Assembly: GCA_017620235.1 (NCBI GenBank)
Contig: JAFZQT010000013.1
Coordinates: 1-35,283 of the forward strand
Length of the DNA stretch: 35,283 nucleotides
Reading direction: 5' to 3'
DNA from: Butyrivibrio sp.
GTDB taxonomy: Bacteria; Bacillota; Clostridia; Lachnospirales; Lachnospiraceae
Both the position numbers and the translations under genes were made by a program. This document shows positions 1 through 8,399 of the stretch, piece after piece. Under the pieces are notes generated by a model that was not told the origin of the DNA, did no database searches, and saw only the letters and a list, made by a program, of their open reading frames with translations. Position 1 is the stretch's first letter. The number at the start of each line of letters is the position of its first letter.

Positions 1-2283
1 ATCACCGAAATCTGCAGGCACACAAGGATCGATTGAAAGACCGTTGTGAGTCGGATAAACACCGAGGATGTACTGTGAAATATTTACAAATGTCCAAGCA
101 GCGGTTCCTGTAAGCCAGCTGTTCTTGCCCTGGCCGAAGAACTTAGCATCTCTTCCTGCAACCATCTGAGAATATACATAAGGCTCAGTGCAGTGAACTT
201 CACTGATCTCTTCAATGTAAGCAGGACATGTCTTTTTGTAGATCTCGAAAGCTCTCTCGCCGTGTCCGAGAACTGTCTCGGCGATAGATACCCAAGGATT
301 GTTGTGACAGAAGATACCGCCGTTCTCCTTGTATCCCGGTGGATATGAACTAACTTCACCGAGTTCGAGGTGATATTTTGTATAAGCAGGCTGTAAGATC
401 ATTACACCGTACTTTGTATCAAGTCTTTCTTCAACGCTCTTAAGAGCCTTCTCTGCAAGACCTTCCTTTACACCGATTCCTGCAAGAACGCAGAAGCCCT
501 GAGGCTCGATGAAGATCTGGCCTTCTTCACATTCTTTTGAACCAACCTTGTTGGAATTTGCGTCATAAGCTCTTACGAACCATTCGCCATCCCAACCTGC
601 TGTGCAAGCTGCATCGTAAACTTTCTTGATTTCTTCTCTTGCTCTTTTTGCTTCAGCATCATCGCCGAGGAGTTCAGCGAGCTGTGCATACTCTTCGCCG
701 TACTTTACAAACATACCTGCGATGAATACAGACTCAGCAACAGGACCTTCTGAAGGACCGAAAGTCTGGAATGACTCACCGGGATGCTCTGAGAAGCAGT
801 TAAGGTTGAGGCAGTCGTTCCAGTCAGCACGTCCGATAAGAGGAAGACCGTGAGGACCCTTGTGAGTAGCAGTGAAGTTGAATGAGCACTTAAGGTGATC
901 CATAAGTGTCTTTGCAACGCTCATATCGTTATCGAAAGGTACCATTTCTTTCAAGATAGAAAGGTCACCTGTTTCTCTTACATATGCGCTTGTACCTGCG
1001 ATGAGCCAGAGCGGATCGTCGTTAAAGCCTGATCCGATATCTGAGTTACCCTTCTTTGTAAGAGGCTGGTACTGGTGATAAGCGCTTCCGTCCTGGAACT
1101 GAGTAGAAGCGATATCGATGATACGTTGTCTTGCTCTGTCGGGAATGAGGTGAACGAAACCGAGAAGATCCTGACATGAATCTCTGAATCCCATTCCACG
1201 TCCGATACCTGACTCATAGTAAGAAGCAGATCTTGACATGTTAAATGTAACCATGCACTGATACTGGTTCCAGATATTTACCATGCGGTCAACCTTCTCA
1301 TTTGAAGAAGATACATGGTAGATTCCGAGAAGGTTCTTCCAGTAATCGTTGAGCTCAGCAAGAGCCTTGTCAAAAGCTTCTTCAGTCTTATATGCGTCAA
1401 GCATTGCGTATGCAGGCTTTTTATTGATAACGCCGTATGATTCCCACTTGTCGTCTTCAGGATTCTCGATGTATCCGAGAGTGAAGATGAATGTCTTGGA
1501 CTCGCCGGGCTTAAGGTCGATGTTGATCTGGTGAGCAGCGATAGGAGACCATCCGCTTGCTACAGAACCTGTGCACTTACCTGCAGCAACAGCGTCCGGG
1601 CTGTCAGGTCCGTTGTATGCACCAAGGAATGCATCTCTGCTTGTGTCAAAACCGTCAACTTTAGTATTTACGCCGTATACTGCGTAGTGATTTCTACGCT
1701 CTCTGTACTCTGTCTTGTGGAAAAGAGTTGCACCGTCATTTGTAACTTCAACTTCACCTGTGCTCAGATTACGCTGGAAGTTTTTCATGTCGTCATCTGC
1801 ATTCCACAGACACCATTCTACATATGAAAAGAGAACAAGCTTAGCGTTTTCCTTCTTATTATTAGTGATAGTAATTTTAGAAACTTCACAATTGTCATTC
1901 ATAGGAACGAAAGTTAACACATCGGCTTTGATATCTGATTTTGATGATGAGAACTTACTATAACCTAATCCATGGCGACACTCATAGCTGTCAAGAGCTG
2001 TCTTTACAGGCTGCCATCCGGGATTCCAGATAACTTCATTTCCCTTATCTGTTTCATCCTTAATATAGAAGTATTTACCGTTGTTATCATAAGGAACATT
2101 GTTATAACGGTATCTTGTAAGCCTTAAAAGCTTTGCATCCTTATAGAATGTGTATCCGCCGCAAGTATTGGATATCAGTGAGAAGAATTCCTTATTTCCA
2201 AGGTAGTTGATCCAAGGAAGAGGAGTCTTTGGTGTAGTGATGACGTATTCACATGCATTGTCATCAAAATAGCCGAATTTCAT
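1..2283 (-). CDS. Cellobiose phosphorylase (GH94), C-terminus cut by window edge
   Basis: Phosphorolyses cellobiose to glucose 1-phosphate and glucose in the cytoplasm, saving ATP. The 761 codons present are open to the window edge; the family is about 810 residues, so roughly 50 C-terminal residues are missing. The N-terminus ([18 protein letters not shown]) and the stretch around [20 protein letters not shown] are typical of true cellobiose phosphorylases rather than cellodextrin or chitobiose enzymes. The RADWNDC motif places the general acid at Asp490, and RDSCQD (Arg367, Asp372) matches the glucose-binding motif of the family. A GGAGG at 2293-2297 lies 9 nt before the ATG. It is divergent from lacI and the transporter, which supports a role on imported cellobiose or short cellodextrins. 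Family assignment is very firm; exact chain-length preference is inferred. Confidence 0.95.
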   Translation of the reverse strand, partial: MKFGYFDDNACEYVITTPKTPLPWINYLGNKEFFSLISNTCGGYTFYKDAKLLRLTRYRYNNVPYDNNGKYFYIKDETDKGNEVIWNPGWQPVKTALDSYECRHGLGYSKFSSSKSDIKADVLTFVPMNDNCEVSKITITNNKKENAKLVLFSYVEWCLWNADDDMKNFQRNLSTGEVEVTNDGATLFHKTEYRERRNHYAVYGVNTKVDGFDTSRDAFLGAYNGPDSPDAVAAGKCTGSVASGWSPIAAHQINIDLKPGESKTFIFTLGYIENPEDDKWESYGVINKKPAYAMLDAYKTEEAFDKALAELNDYWKNLLGIYHVSSSNEKVDRMVNIWNQYQCMVTFNMSRSASYYESGIGRGMGFRDSCQDLLGFVHLIPDRARQRIIDIASTQFQDGSAYHQYQPLTKKGNSDIGSGFNDDPLWLIAGTSAYVRETGDLSILKEMVPFDNDMSVAKTLMDHLKCSFNFTATHKGPHGLPLIGRADWNDCLNLNCFSEHPGESFQTFGPSEGPVAESVFIAGMFVKYGEEYAQLAELLGDDAEAKRAREEIKKVYDAACTAGWDGEWFVRAYDANSNKVGSKECEEGQIFIEPQGFCVLAGIGVKEGLAEKALKSVEERLDTKYGVMILQPAYTKYHLELGEVSSYPPGYKENGGIFCHNNPWVSIAETVLGHGERAFEIYKKTCPAYIEEISEVHCTEPYVYSQMVAGRDAKFFGQGKNSWLTGTAAWTFVNISQYILGVYPTHNGLSIDPCVPADFGD

Positions 2284-2302
2284 AGAATATAACCTCCGTT
2301 CA

Positions 2303-2316
2303 CTTAAACGTTTAAG
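2303..2316 (-). promoter_or_regulatory. LacI-family operator upstream of cellobiose phosphorylase
   Basis: CTTAAACGTTTAAG is a perfect 14-bp palindrome with the central CG typical of LacI/GalR operators. It lies between the predicted transcription start and the ribosome binding site of the phosphorylase gene, a position suited to repression by blocking. The adjacent divergent gene encodes a LacI-family protein, the likely ligand. Binding is inferred. Confidence 0.75.
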
Positions 2317-2331
2317 ATAATTACTAGACAC

Positions 2332-2360
2332 ATTATAAATGGGAAATCCTTATATTGCAA
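2332..2360 (-). promoter_or_regulatory. Sigma-A-type promoter of the phosphorylase gene
   Basis: On the minus strand TTGCAA (2360-2355) is followed after 17 nt by a consensus TATAAT (2337-2332). The start would fall near 2325, leaving a leader of about 40 nt that contains the CTTAAACGTTTAAG operator and the GGAGG site. Confidence 0.7.
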
Positions 2361-2426
2361 CACAAAATATCACAAATTCCATTGCGCTAAAACCGTTGCT
2401 ACATGCACATTTCAGAGATAATGCGC

Positions 2427-2456
2427 TTGAAAACTGCCAATGGGAGCGGGTATAAA
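2427..2456 (+). promoter_or_regulatory. Predicted promoter of the lacI-transporter unit
   Basis: TTGAAA (2427-2432), 18 nt, then TATAAA (2451-2456). Transcription would begin near 2463, directly at the AAAACGTTTT palindrome. It is divergent from the phosphorylase promoter about 70 bp away. Confidence 0.55.
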
Positions 2457-2466
2457 TGTTATTCCG

Positions 2467-2476
2467 AAAACGTTTT
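2467..2476 (+). promoter_or_regulatory. Second LacI/CcpA-like operator, upstream of lacI
   Basis: AAAACGTTTT is a perfect 10-bp palindrome sharing the AAACGTTT core with the operator at 2303-2316. It sits at or just after the predicted lacI start, which suggests autoregulation. A cre site for a CcpA-type protein would look similar, so the ligand is not certain. A weaker related sequence, AAAACGATTAAG, occurs at about 2629-2640 in the lacI leader. Confidence 0.55.
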
Positions 2477-2658
2477 ACTAAATCATTAACAAATCGTAAC
2501 CAAAATCAGAATTATATATGAAAAAAGAGGGTAGAATTTGTAAAAAACAAACAAAGATATATAATGTGCACAAAAAAAGCAATTTTTTTATTGCTTCTAG
2601 AGTCATTATGATGTATATTTATCGTGCGAAAACGATTAAGTTCAAAGGTATTTATGAT

Positions 2659-3690
2659 ATGGCTAAGCGTAATGTTTCACTAAAGGATATTGCCGTTGCT
2701 TGCGAGGTGTCCATTGCTACAGTGTCTAAGGCACTTAATGATCATAGCGACATAGGGCAGGAGACTAAGGAACATATACGGGCAGTTGCTGATAAGCTCG
2801 GATATCATCCGAACGCAGCTGCGCAGGCTTTGAAGACAAACAGAACCAATAACATCGGAGTCTTGTTTGTTGATGAAGCAAATAGCGGTCTTACACATGA
2901 CTACTTCAATCATGTATTGAACAGTTTTAAGAAGACTGCGGAGGAGAATGGTTTTGATATAACCTTCATTAATGGAGGTAAGGCAAGGATCAACAATATG
3001 TCTTATCTTTCACATGCGATATATAGGGGCTTCGATGGAGTCGTTATAGCATGTGTGGATTTTTCAGATCCGGAAGTTGAGGAACTGGTTAAGAGCAATA
3101 TACCGGTTGTAACCATTGACCATATCTTTTATAACAGAACATCGGTCGTGTCTGACAACGTAAACGGTATGAGAGAGCTTGCGACTTATATTTTTGCGCA
3201 GGGGCACAGAAAAGTGGCATATGTTCACGGCGCCGGATCATCTGTTACACAGAACAGACTAACTAGTTTTTATAAGACACTTCAGGAATTGGGAGTAGAG
3301 ATTCCGGATGAATATGTGGTTGTTTCTCCTTACAGAGATACAGATGCCGCATATGAAGCTACTAATAAACTTTTGGATTTAAAGGAACCTCCTACATGCA
3401 TCCTGTATCCCGATGATTTTGCGGCACTGGGCGGAATAAACGCCATAAGACAGAGAAATCTCAGAATACCGGAAGATATCTCAGTGGCAGGATATGACGG
3501 ACTTGAACTTGCCAGACGTCTTTCACCCAGACTTACAACTGTGGTGCAGAATTCTGAGAAGATTGGTGAGATAGCTGCAACTAAGCTGATCGACCTTATT
3601 AATAATCCTAAGGGGACACTGGTTGAGCAGATTGTAGTTGAAGGAACACTTGATAAAGGCGAATCCGTAAGTAATATCATTAAGATTTGA
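2659..3690 (+). CDS. LacI/GalR-family regulator of cellobiose use
   Basis: A DNA-binding repressor of 343 residues. The N-terminal helix-turn-helix (residues about 5-26, SLKDIAVACEVSIATVSKAL) is followed by the hinge (HPNAAAQALKTN) and a periplasmic-binding-protein-like effector domain. The frame stays open upstream to an ATG at 2518, but the extra 47 residues are Lys/Ile-rich and unrelated to the family. The chosen ATG puts MAKRNVSLKDIA at the N-terminus and has AAAGG at 2644-2648, 10 nt upstream. Its position between the phosphorylase and the ABC genes, with matching palindromes at both promoters, points to local control of the locus. The effector, probably cellobiose or a cellodextrin, is inferred. 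The next gene begins 64 nt later without a clear promoter, so the two are probably co-transcribed. Confidence 0.9.
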   Translation: MAKRNVSLKDIAVACEVSIATVSKALNDHSDIGQETKEHIRAVADKLGYHPNAAAQALKTNRTNNIGVLFVDEANSGLTHDYFNHVLNSFKKTAEENGFDITFINGGKARINNMSYLSHAIYRGFDGVVIACVDFSDPEVEELVKSNIPVVTIDHIFYNRTSVVSDNVNGMRELATYIFAQGHRKVAYVHGAGSSVTQNRLTSFYKTLQELGVEIPDEYVVVSPYRDTDAAYEATNKLLDLKEPPTCILYPDDFAALGGINAIRQRNLRIPEDISVAGYDGLELARRLSPRLTTVVQNSEKIGEIAATKLIDLINNPKGTLVEQIVVEGTLDKGESVSNIIKI

Positions 3691-3754
3691 GATGGCAGAG
3701 CCATTTTAAATACACACAACAATTATTTAACGCAAAAGAATGGGAGGTACGGTT

Positions 3755-5152
3755 ATGAAGAAAAGAGTACTTGGTTTACTTCTTTCTATGACTATGGTAG
3801 CAGGAATGCTTACTGCTTGTGGCGGAAATGCAAATAGTGCTGCCTCAACCGGAGCATCAGCTGACGGAAATGCAGCAGATGCAACTGCAGCAGCTGCACC
3901 TGCTGGAGACGAGGGCAAAGTCCTCAATATTTACTGCTGGAACGAAGAGTTCAAGAGCAGAGTTGCAGATCACTATCCTGGATACACAGAGACAGATGCT
4001 ACTTCAGGAAAAATCGGTGATGTAACTGTAAAGTGGAATATCACACCTAACGAGAATAACGCTTATCAGAACAACCTCGATGAGGCTCTTCTTAAGCAGG
4101 CTGATGCAGCTGCTGATGATAAGATTGATATTTTCCTTGTAGAAGCTGACTACGCACTTAAATATGTAGATGCAGATGTTACAAAGCCTGTTGCTGATCT
4201 TGGCATCACGGACGCTGACATCGCAAATCAGTACAAGTATACACAGGATGTTATGACAGATTCTAACGGAAAGCTTAAGGGTCTTTCATGGCAGGGATGC
4301 CCCGGTGTTCTTATTTACAACCGTGCGGCTGCTAAAGACGTTCTTGGATCAGATGAGCCTGCTGAAGTTCAGAAGGCTGTAGCTGATTGGGATACATTCC
4401 TTAAGACTGCTGAGCAGATGAAAGCTAAGGGATACAGCATGACTTCAACAACAAATGATGCTTACCGTGTATTCTCTAACAACGTATCAGGCAAGTGGGT
4501 ACAGGATGGCAAGGTTAAAGTTGACGCTAACATCATGAAGTGGGTTGAGATGACAAAGAAGATGGTTGACGCTAAAGAGGTTGGTTCTACATCAGATCTT
4601 TGGAGCGATGACTGGAAAAAAGGATTCTTCCCTGATGGAAAGGTATTCTGCTACTTTGGACCAGCTTGGATGATCAATTTCTCAATGTCTGCTGATGAGC
4701 AGGGCTCAATCGCTTACGATGGTGGTTGGGGTGCTACAGAGGGACCTCAGGGCTTCTTCTGGGGCGGAACATGGATCTGCGCAGCTGAAGGAACAGACAA
4801 TGCAACACTTGTTGCAGACATCATGAAGCAGCTTACAACAAACAAGGATATCATGCTTGATATCGTTTCTAAGGACAGCGACTTCGTAAACAACAAGCCT
4901 GCTATGGAAGAAGCAGCAACAAAGGATGAGTATGCATTCAAGCCTCTCGGAGGACAGAATCCTCTTGCAATGTTCTGCAACGGCGCTGAGAAGTGCGATC
5001 TTTCTAACCAGTGTGAATACGATCAGGGTTGTAACGAAGAGTTCCAGAAAGCTATGAAGAACTACTTCGATGGCAACGCTACTCTCGACCAGGCTCTTGA
5101 GATGTTCAATTCAGCTATCGTTGAGAAGTATCCTGAATTAAAGACTGAGTAA
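3755..5152 (+). CDS. ABC sugar transporter, solute-binding lipoprotein
   Basis: The 465-residue extracytoplasmic receptor of a carbohydrate ABC importer (CUT1 type). A signal peptide ends in the lipobox LTAC with the lipidated Cys at residue 22, followed by a low-complexity Ala/Asn/Asp/Gly spacer to about residue 55 that tethers the domain to the membrane. The rest is a family 1 solute-binding fold rich in Trp and Tyr (for example GGWGATEGPQGFFWGGTW), as in oligosaccharide binders. An ATG at 3740 overlaps the GGGAGG ribosome site (3741-3746) and would add five residues; the ATG at 3755, 8 nt after that site, gives a canonical MKKR start. It precedes two permease genes and belongs with the cellobiose phosphorylase, so the ligand is probably a beta-gluco-oligosaccharide (inferred). 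Confidence 0.92.
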   Translation: MKKRVLGLLLSMTMVAGMLTACGGNANSAASTGASADGNAADATAAAAPAGDEGKVLNIYCWNEEFKSRVADHYPGYTETDATSGKIGDVTVKWNITPNENNAYQNNLDEALLKQADAAADDKIDIFLVEADYALKYVDADVTKPVADLGITDADIANQYKYTQDVMTDSNGKLKGLSWQGCPGVLIYNRAAAKDVLGSDEPAEVQKAVADWDTFLKTAEQMKAKGYSMTSTTNDAYRVFSNNVSGKWVQDGKVKVDANIMKWVEMTKKMVDAKEVGSTSDLWSDDWKKGFFPDGKVFCYFGPAWMINFSMSADEQGSIAYDGGWGATEGPQGFFWGGTWICAAEGTDNATLVADIMKQLTTNKDIMLDIVSKDSDFVNNKPAMEEAATKDEYAFKPLGGQNPLAMFCNGAEKCDLSNQCEYDQGCNEEFQKAMKNYFDGNATLDQALEMFNSAIVEKYPELKTE

Positions 5153-5184
5153 TCAGTAAGTAATTTGTAGTTTTAGATTTATCA

Positions 5185-5220
5185 TTGTGGAACGTATTGT
5201 TCGCGCAATGCGTTCCACAA
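5185..5220 (+). terminator. Intra-operon hairpin between binding protein and permeases
   Basis: TTGTGGAACG (5185-5194) pairs with CGTTCCACAA (5211-5220). After a T/G position an inner ATTG/CAAT extends the stem around a TTCGCG loop. An AT-rich tail with no long T-run follows. It probably acts as a partial terminator or as an mRNA stabiliser that keeps binding-protein expression above that of the permeases. Confidence 0.6.
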
Positions 5221-5245
5221 ATATTTATTCAGAAGGGTAACGGGT

Positions 5246-6154
5246 ATGAAAAAGAAGAGTAAAGTAGTCAGTTATAATAAATGGGGCTACATTTTCCTTA
5301 TTCCGTTCGTGGTAATTTATCTGGTATTTCAGATGATTCCGCTTTTTTCAACAATTTATAATTCATTCTTTGAGAATTATCGCTCAGGATTGAAGCAGAT
5401 TGGTCCTAATTTTGTTGGATTACAGAATTTTATAACAATAATTACAAACGGAGATCTTCCTACATATTTAAAGAACACATTGATAATGTGGATTTTGGGA
5501 TTTGTTCCGCAGATCCTTCTCTCACTTTTATTGGGAGCATGGTTCACAGATCCGTCATTAAGATTAAAGGCACAGGGCTTTTTTAAGACAGTTATTTATC
5601 TTCCTAATCTGATAATGGCCTCAGCGTTTGCAATGTTATTTTTCACATTGTTCTCAAATTCAGGCCCTATCAATTCGATTATGTTACAGTTCGGACTTAT
5701 ACAAGAACCTTATCAGTTCATGTCCCATATTTGGTCGGTTCGTGGATTGGTTGCTTTTATGAACTGCCTTATGTGGTTTGGAAATACGACAATTCTTTTG
5801 ATGGCAGGAATGATGGGTATTGACCCTTCACTTTTCGAAGCAGCACAGGTTGATGGTGCTACAGCCACTCAAATTTTTTATAAAGTTACATTGCCTTTGT
5901 TAAAACCGATCCTTATTTATGTTATGATTACATCATTGATCGGTGGACTCCAGATGTTTGACGTACCTCAGATTCTTACAAACGGTACTGGTGATCCGAT
6001 GAGATCTTCAATGACCTTGATCATGTATCTTAACAAGCATCTTTTCAGTAAGAACTATGGTCTTGGCGGAGCTCTTTCGGTATTTATGTTCATTATTACC
6101 GGTATACTTAGCCTGATAGTATTTAAGTTTACAACTGGCGAAGATAAGGATTGA
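5246..6154 (+). CDS. ABC sugar transporter permease, MalF-like
   Basis: A 302-residue inner-membrane subunit of a CUT1 carbohydrate importer with six predicted membrane segments, starting at about residue 12 (YIFLIPFVVIYLVFQMIPL). The EAA loop that contacts the ATPase lies at about residues 198-221 (EAAQVDGATATQIFYKVTLP). It pairs with the next permease 15 nt downstream, and both follow the binding-protein gene. No ATPase gene is in the unit, so a shared MsmX/MsmK-type ATPase from elsewhere probably drives it. Substrate inferred from neighbours. Confidence 0.93.
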   Translation: MKKKSKVVSYNKWGYIFLIPFVVIYLVFQMIPLFSTIYNSFFENYRSGLKQIGPNFVGLQNFITIITNGDLPTYLKNTLIMWILGFVPQILLSLLLGAWFTDPSLRLKAQGFFKTVIYLPNLIMASAFAMLFFTLFSNSGPINSIMLQFGLIQEPYQFMSHIWSVRGLVAFMNCLMWFGNTTILLMAGMMGIDPSLFEAAQVDGATATQIFYKVTLPLLKPILIYVMITSLIGGLQMFDVPQILTNGTGDPMRSSMTLIMYLNKHLFSKNYGLGGALSVFMFIITGILSLIVFKFTTGEDKD

Positions 6155-6169
6155 TTTGGAGGCTAGACA

Positions 6170-7045
6170 ATGGAAGAAAAAAGAATTGCGATGGCCGGGC
6201 AGAGTGATGCCGGCGCATCGGTTCACGCAAGACGCGTGATCGCGTATGTAGTGCTTATATTGATAACATTTATCTGCCTTTTCTGGTTCTATGTTTTGTT
6301 TGTAAACTCAACCAGATCAAATGCAGAATTGGCAAGAGGATTTAGACCACTTCCGGGAAATTATCTCGGAACAAACTGGGATAATCTTGTACATGGAACT
6401 TTGCCGATATTTAGCGGCTTGATTAATTCGCTTATTGTTGCTACACTTACAGCGGTATTTGCTACATATTTTTCAACAATGACAGCGTATGCAATACACG
6501 CTTACGACTTTAAGCTGAAGAAGTTTATTTTCACATTTATATTGATGGTTATGATGATCCCTACTCAGGTAACTGCACTTGGTTTCTTGCAGCTTATCGG
6601 AAAGATGGGATTGGATGATAAGTTTACACCACTTATTGTTCCGGCTATTGCTTCACCTGCTGTATTTTTCTTTATGAAGCAGTATATGGATTCTACACTT
6701 CCTCTTTCTCTCGTGGAAGCTGCCAGAATCGACGGATCTACAGAGTGGGGCACATTCAACAAGATTGTAGTACCGCTTATGAAACCTGCTGTTGCTGTTC
6801 AGGCAATCTTCAGTTTCGTAACAAGCTGGAATAACTACTTTACTCCTGCGCTTGTGCTTCACACAGACACAAAGAAAACACTTCCAATACTTATAGCTCA
6901 GCTCAGAAGTGCTGACTGGCTTAAGTTTGATATGGGACAGGTATATGTAATGATTTCATTCTCTATCTTCCCTGTTATAGTTGTTTATCTTTTATTATCC
7001 AGACACATTGTCGGCGGTGTTACGCTCGGTGGTGTAAAGGGATAA
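6170..7045 (+). CDS. ABC sugar transporter permease, MalG-like
   Basis: The 291-residue second membrane subunit of the same importer. After a charged cytoplasmic N-terminus the first segment (VIAYVVLILITFICLFWFYV) is followed by five more, with the EAA loop at about residues 183-206 (EAARIDGSTEWGTFNKIVVP). The C-terminus LLLSRHIVGGVTLGGVKG is characteristic of MalG-type subunits. A GGAGG lies just before the ATG, 15 nt after the upstream permease stop, so translation is probably coupled. The unit ends at the hairpin at 7124-7154. Confidence 0.93.
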   Translation: MEEKRIAMAGQSDAGASVHARRVIAYVVLILITFICLFWFYVLFVNSTRSNAELARGFRPLPGNYLGTNWDNLVHGTLPIFSGLINSLIVATLTAVFATYFSTMTAYAIHAYDFKLKKFIFTFILMVMMIPTQVTALGFLQLIGKMGLDDKFTPLIVPAIASPAVFFFMKQYMDSTLPLSLVEAARIDGSTEWGTFNKIVVPLMKPAVAVQAIFSFVTSWNNYFTPALVLHTDTKKTLPILIAQLRSADWLKFDMGQVYVMISFSIFPVIVVYLLLSRHIVGGVTLGGVKG

Positions 7046-7123
7046 TCTGACTTAGTTATTTACTACTCTTCATCTTGCTTGTCCGCGAGGTGAAGATACT
7101 CTTTCCTTTTATAAGCGTTATGG

Positions 7124-7154
7124 AAGGCCATGGTATTCCCCATACCATGGCCTT
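7124..7154 (+). terminator. Terminator of the transporter operon
   Basis: A perfect 13-bp inverted repeat, AAGGCCATGGTAT (7124-7136) and ATACCATGGCCTT (7142-7154), with a five-base loop. The T-run is short (TTTCG), so termination could be partial. No other terminator follows the MalG-like gene. Confidence 0.7.
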
Positions 7155-7210
7155 TCGCATGCCTAAAAATATTTTTCCCCGGATTTATTATTTAAGAGCA
7201 TATAGTTTTA

Positions 7211-7342
7211 AAATGGCCTCAAATACTGATAAAATGGACTTGGTACCGTATTGGAAACACGGATTTTTAAAGTGGTACTTGTAGATTGCAGGAGCATAAC
7301 CGATACTGAGATTACGCTTGCAGGTGTAATTTTTGAAAGGAG
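7211..7342 (+). promoter_or_regulatory. Promoter and leader of XRE gene 1, shared with XRE gene 2
   Basis: CTGATAAAAT at 7226-7235 (a -10-like box within AAAATG...CAAA..CTGATAAAAT.GG) and CTTGCAGGTG followed by GAAAGGAGTA just before the gene recur upstream of the paralogue at 10767-11792. AAAGGAG at 7336-7342 is the ribosome site. Together with the terminator at 7124-7154 this accounts for the 309-base gap after the permease gene; I see no further gene in it. Confidence 0.55.
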
Positions 7343-7354
7343 TATGAAAGATAT

Positions 7355-8380
7355 ATGGTTGAATTTGGCGAGCAGCTAAGAAAGGCGCGTGAAGATAAAG
7401 GTATGACGCAGCAGACACTTGCTGACAAGTTGTTTGTAACAAGACCGACAGTTTCAAGATGGGAGCGCGGTGAAAGATACCCTGATCTTCTTACTACAAA
7501 GAAAATAACGGAAATTCTTGATGTGAGCCTTGACAACCTGTTATCAGGAAAAGATATTTCTATTGAAGTGGAAAGAAACCCTGTAATTGAAAACAGAACG
7601 GCACATAATGCAATAATTGCTCTTTATGCTTTTGTTATATTTTCGTGTATGATGGTTCTCTTTAGTAACATTGCCAATTATTTTATGATGTACGGTCAAC
7701 CGCGCGTTTTTGGAGGCCCCGGAGGAGCGGAAGCAGAACTGATAGGATATGCCAGCATTGTTGGTATGAATTTTGGCACCGATCAGATTATACCGACAAT
7801 TAAAACTATTATGCAGATAGTTGTTTTTTCCTTTGGACTTGCTCAGGCAATAAAAGAAACTCTTTCTCCCAAAATGACGGGAGGGATAATTGTGTTGTTT
7901 CTTGCTTTGGAAAGTCTTGTAAGGTTTGCAGAGGTGCTGACTACGTGGATAACTGCTTGGGCTATTGACGTTAAATTTATTATTGCAGACTTTTGCATTT
8001 TTCTTATTCCAACAGTCAGCGGAGCGCTATTGACATATTTTCTTTTTATTCGAAACAGTAAAAAAATAATTCTTCCAATAATGATTATTTTTGTTTCTGT
8101 GCTCGAAGTGGTATTGAATCTGGACTACACAATATACTGGATTATATATGCCATAAAAGAAAGTTCTGTAGTTTATTACGTGGATGAGCATGTTTTTAAT
8201 AACATTGATTTCGGTATGAGGAATAGTTTTACGATAAATAATGTGCTGGTACTGCTTGTTGATGTGGCTGTTTACGGTTTGATCGTTTTTCAGACTGTAG
8301 CACTGTGGATAAAGAGGAAAAGAGTGGAAGAAGCTATTATGAAAAATGCAGAGGGTGAAGTAAAAGAAACAACCACTTAA
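7355..8380 (+). CDS. XRE-family HTH regulator with C-terminal membrane domain (paralogue 1)
   Basis: A 341-residue protein. Residues 1-68 are a Cro/C1-type helix-turn-helix ending in DVSLDNLLSGKDI. From about residue 85 onward there are several hydrophobic segments (for example AIIALYAFVIFSCMMVLF, IMQIVVFSFGLAQAI, ALLTYFLFI, ILPIMIIFVSVLEVVL and VDVAVYGLIVFQTVALWI), so it is a membrane-anchored DNA-binding protein. It is a full-length paralogue of the gene at 10767-11792, but the recognition helix reads TRPTVSRWERG instead of the common TRQAVSKWE, suggesting another DNA target. The lipoprotein gene follows after 19 nt and is probably in the same transcript. Signal and target are unknown. Confidence 0.88.
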   Translation: MVEFGEQLRKAREDKGMTQQTLADKLFVTRPTVSRWERGERYPDLLTTKKITEILDVSLDNLLSGKDISIEVERNPVIENRTAHNAIIALYAFVIFSCMMVLFSNIANYFMMYGQPRVFGGPGGAEAELIGYASIVGMNFGTDQIIPTIKTIMQIVVFSFGLAQAIKETLSPKMTGGIIVLFLALESLVRFAEVLTTWITAWAIDVKFIIADFCIFLIPTVSGALLTYFLFIRNSKKIILPIMIIFVSVLEVVLNLDYTIYWIIYAIKESSVVYYVDEHVFNNIDFGMRNSFTINNVLVLLVDVAVYGLIVFQTVALWIKRKRVEEAIMKNAEGEVKETTT

Positions 8381-8399
8381 TAGAAATATAAAAAATCGT

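Noticed and set aside
2518-2658. N-terminal extension of the LacI protein from the ATG at 2518
   Set aside because: The 47 extra residues do not fit the family, and the ATG at 2659 has a ribosome site and starts right before the HTH.
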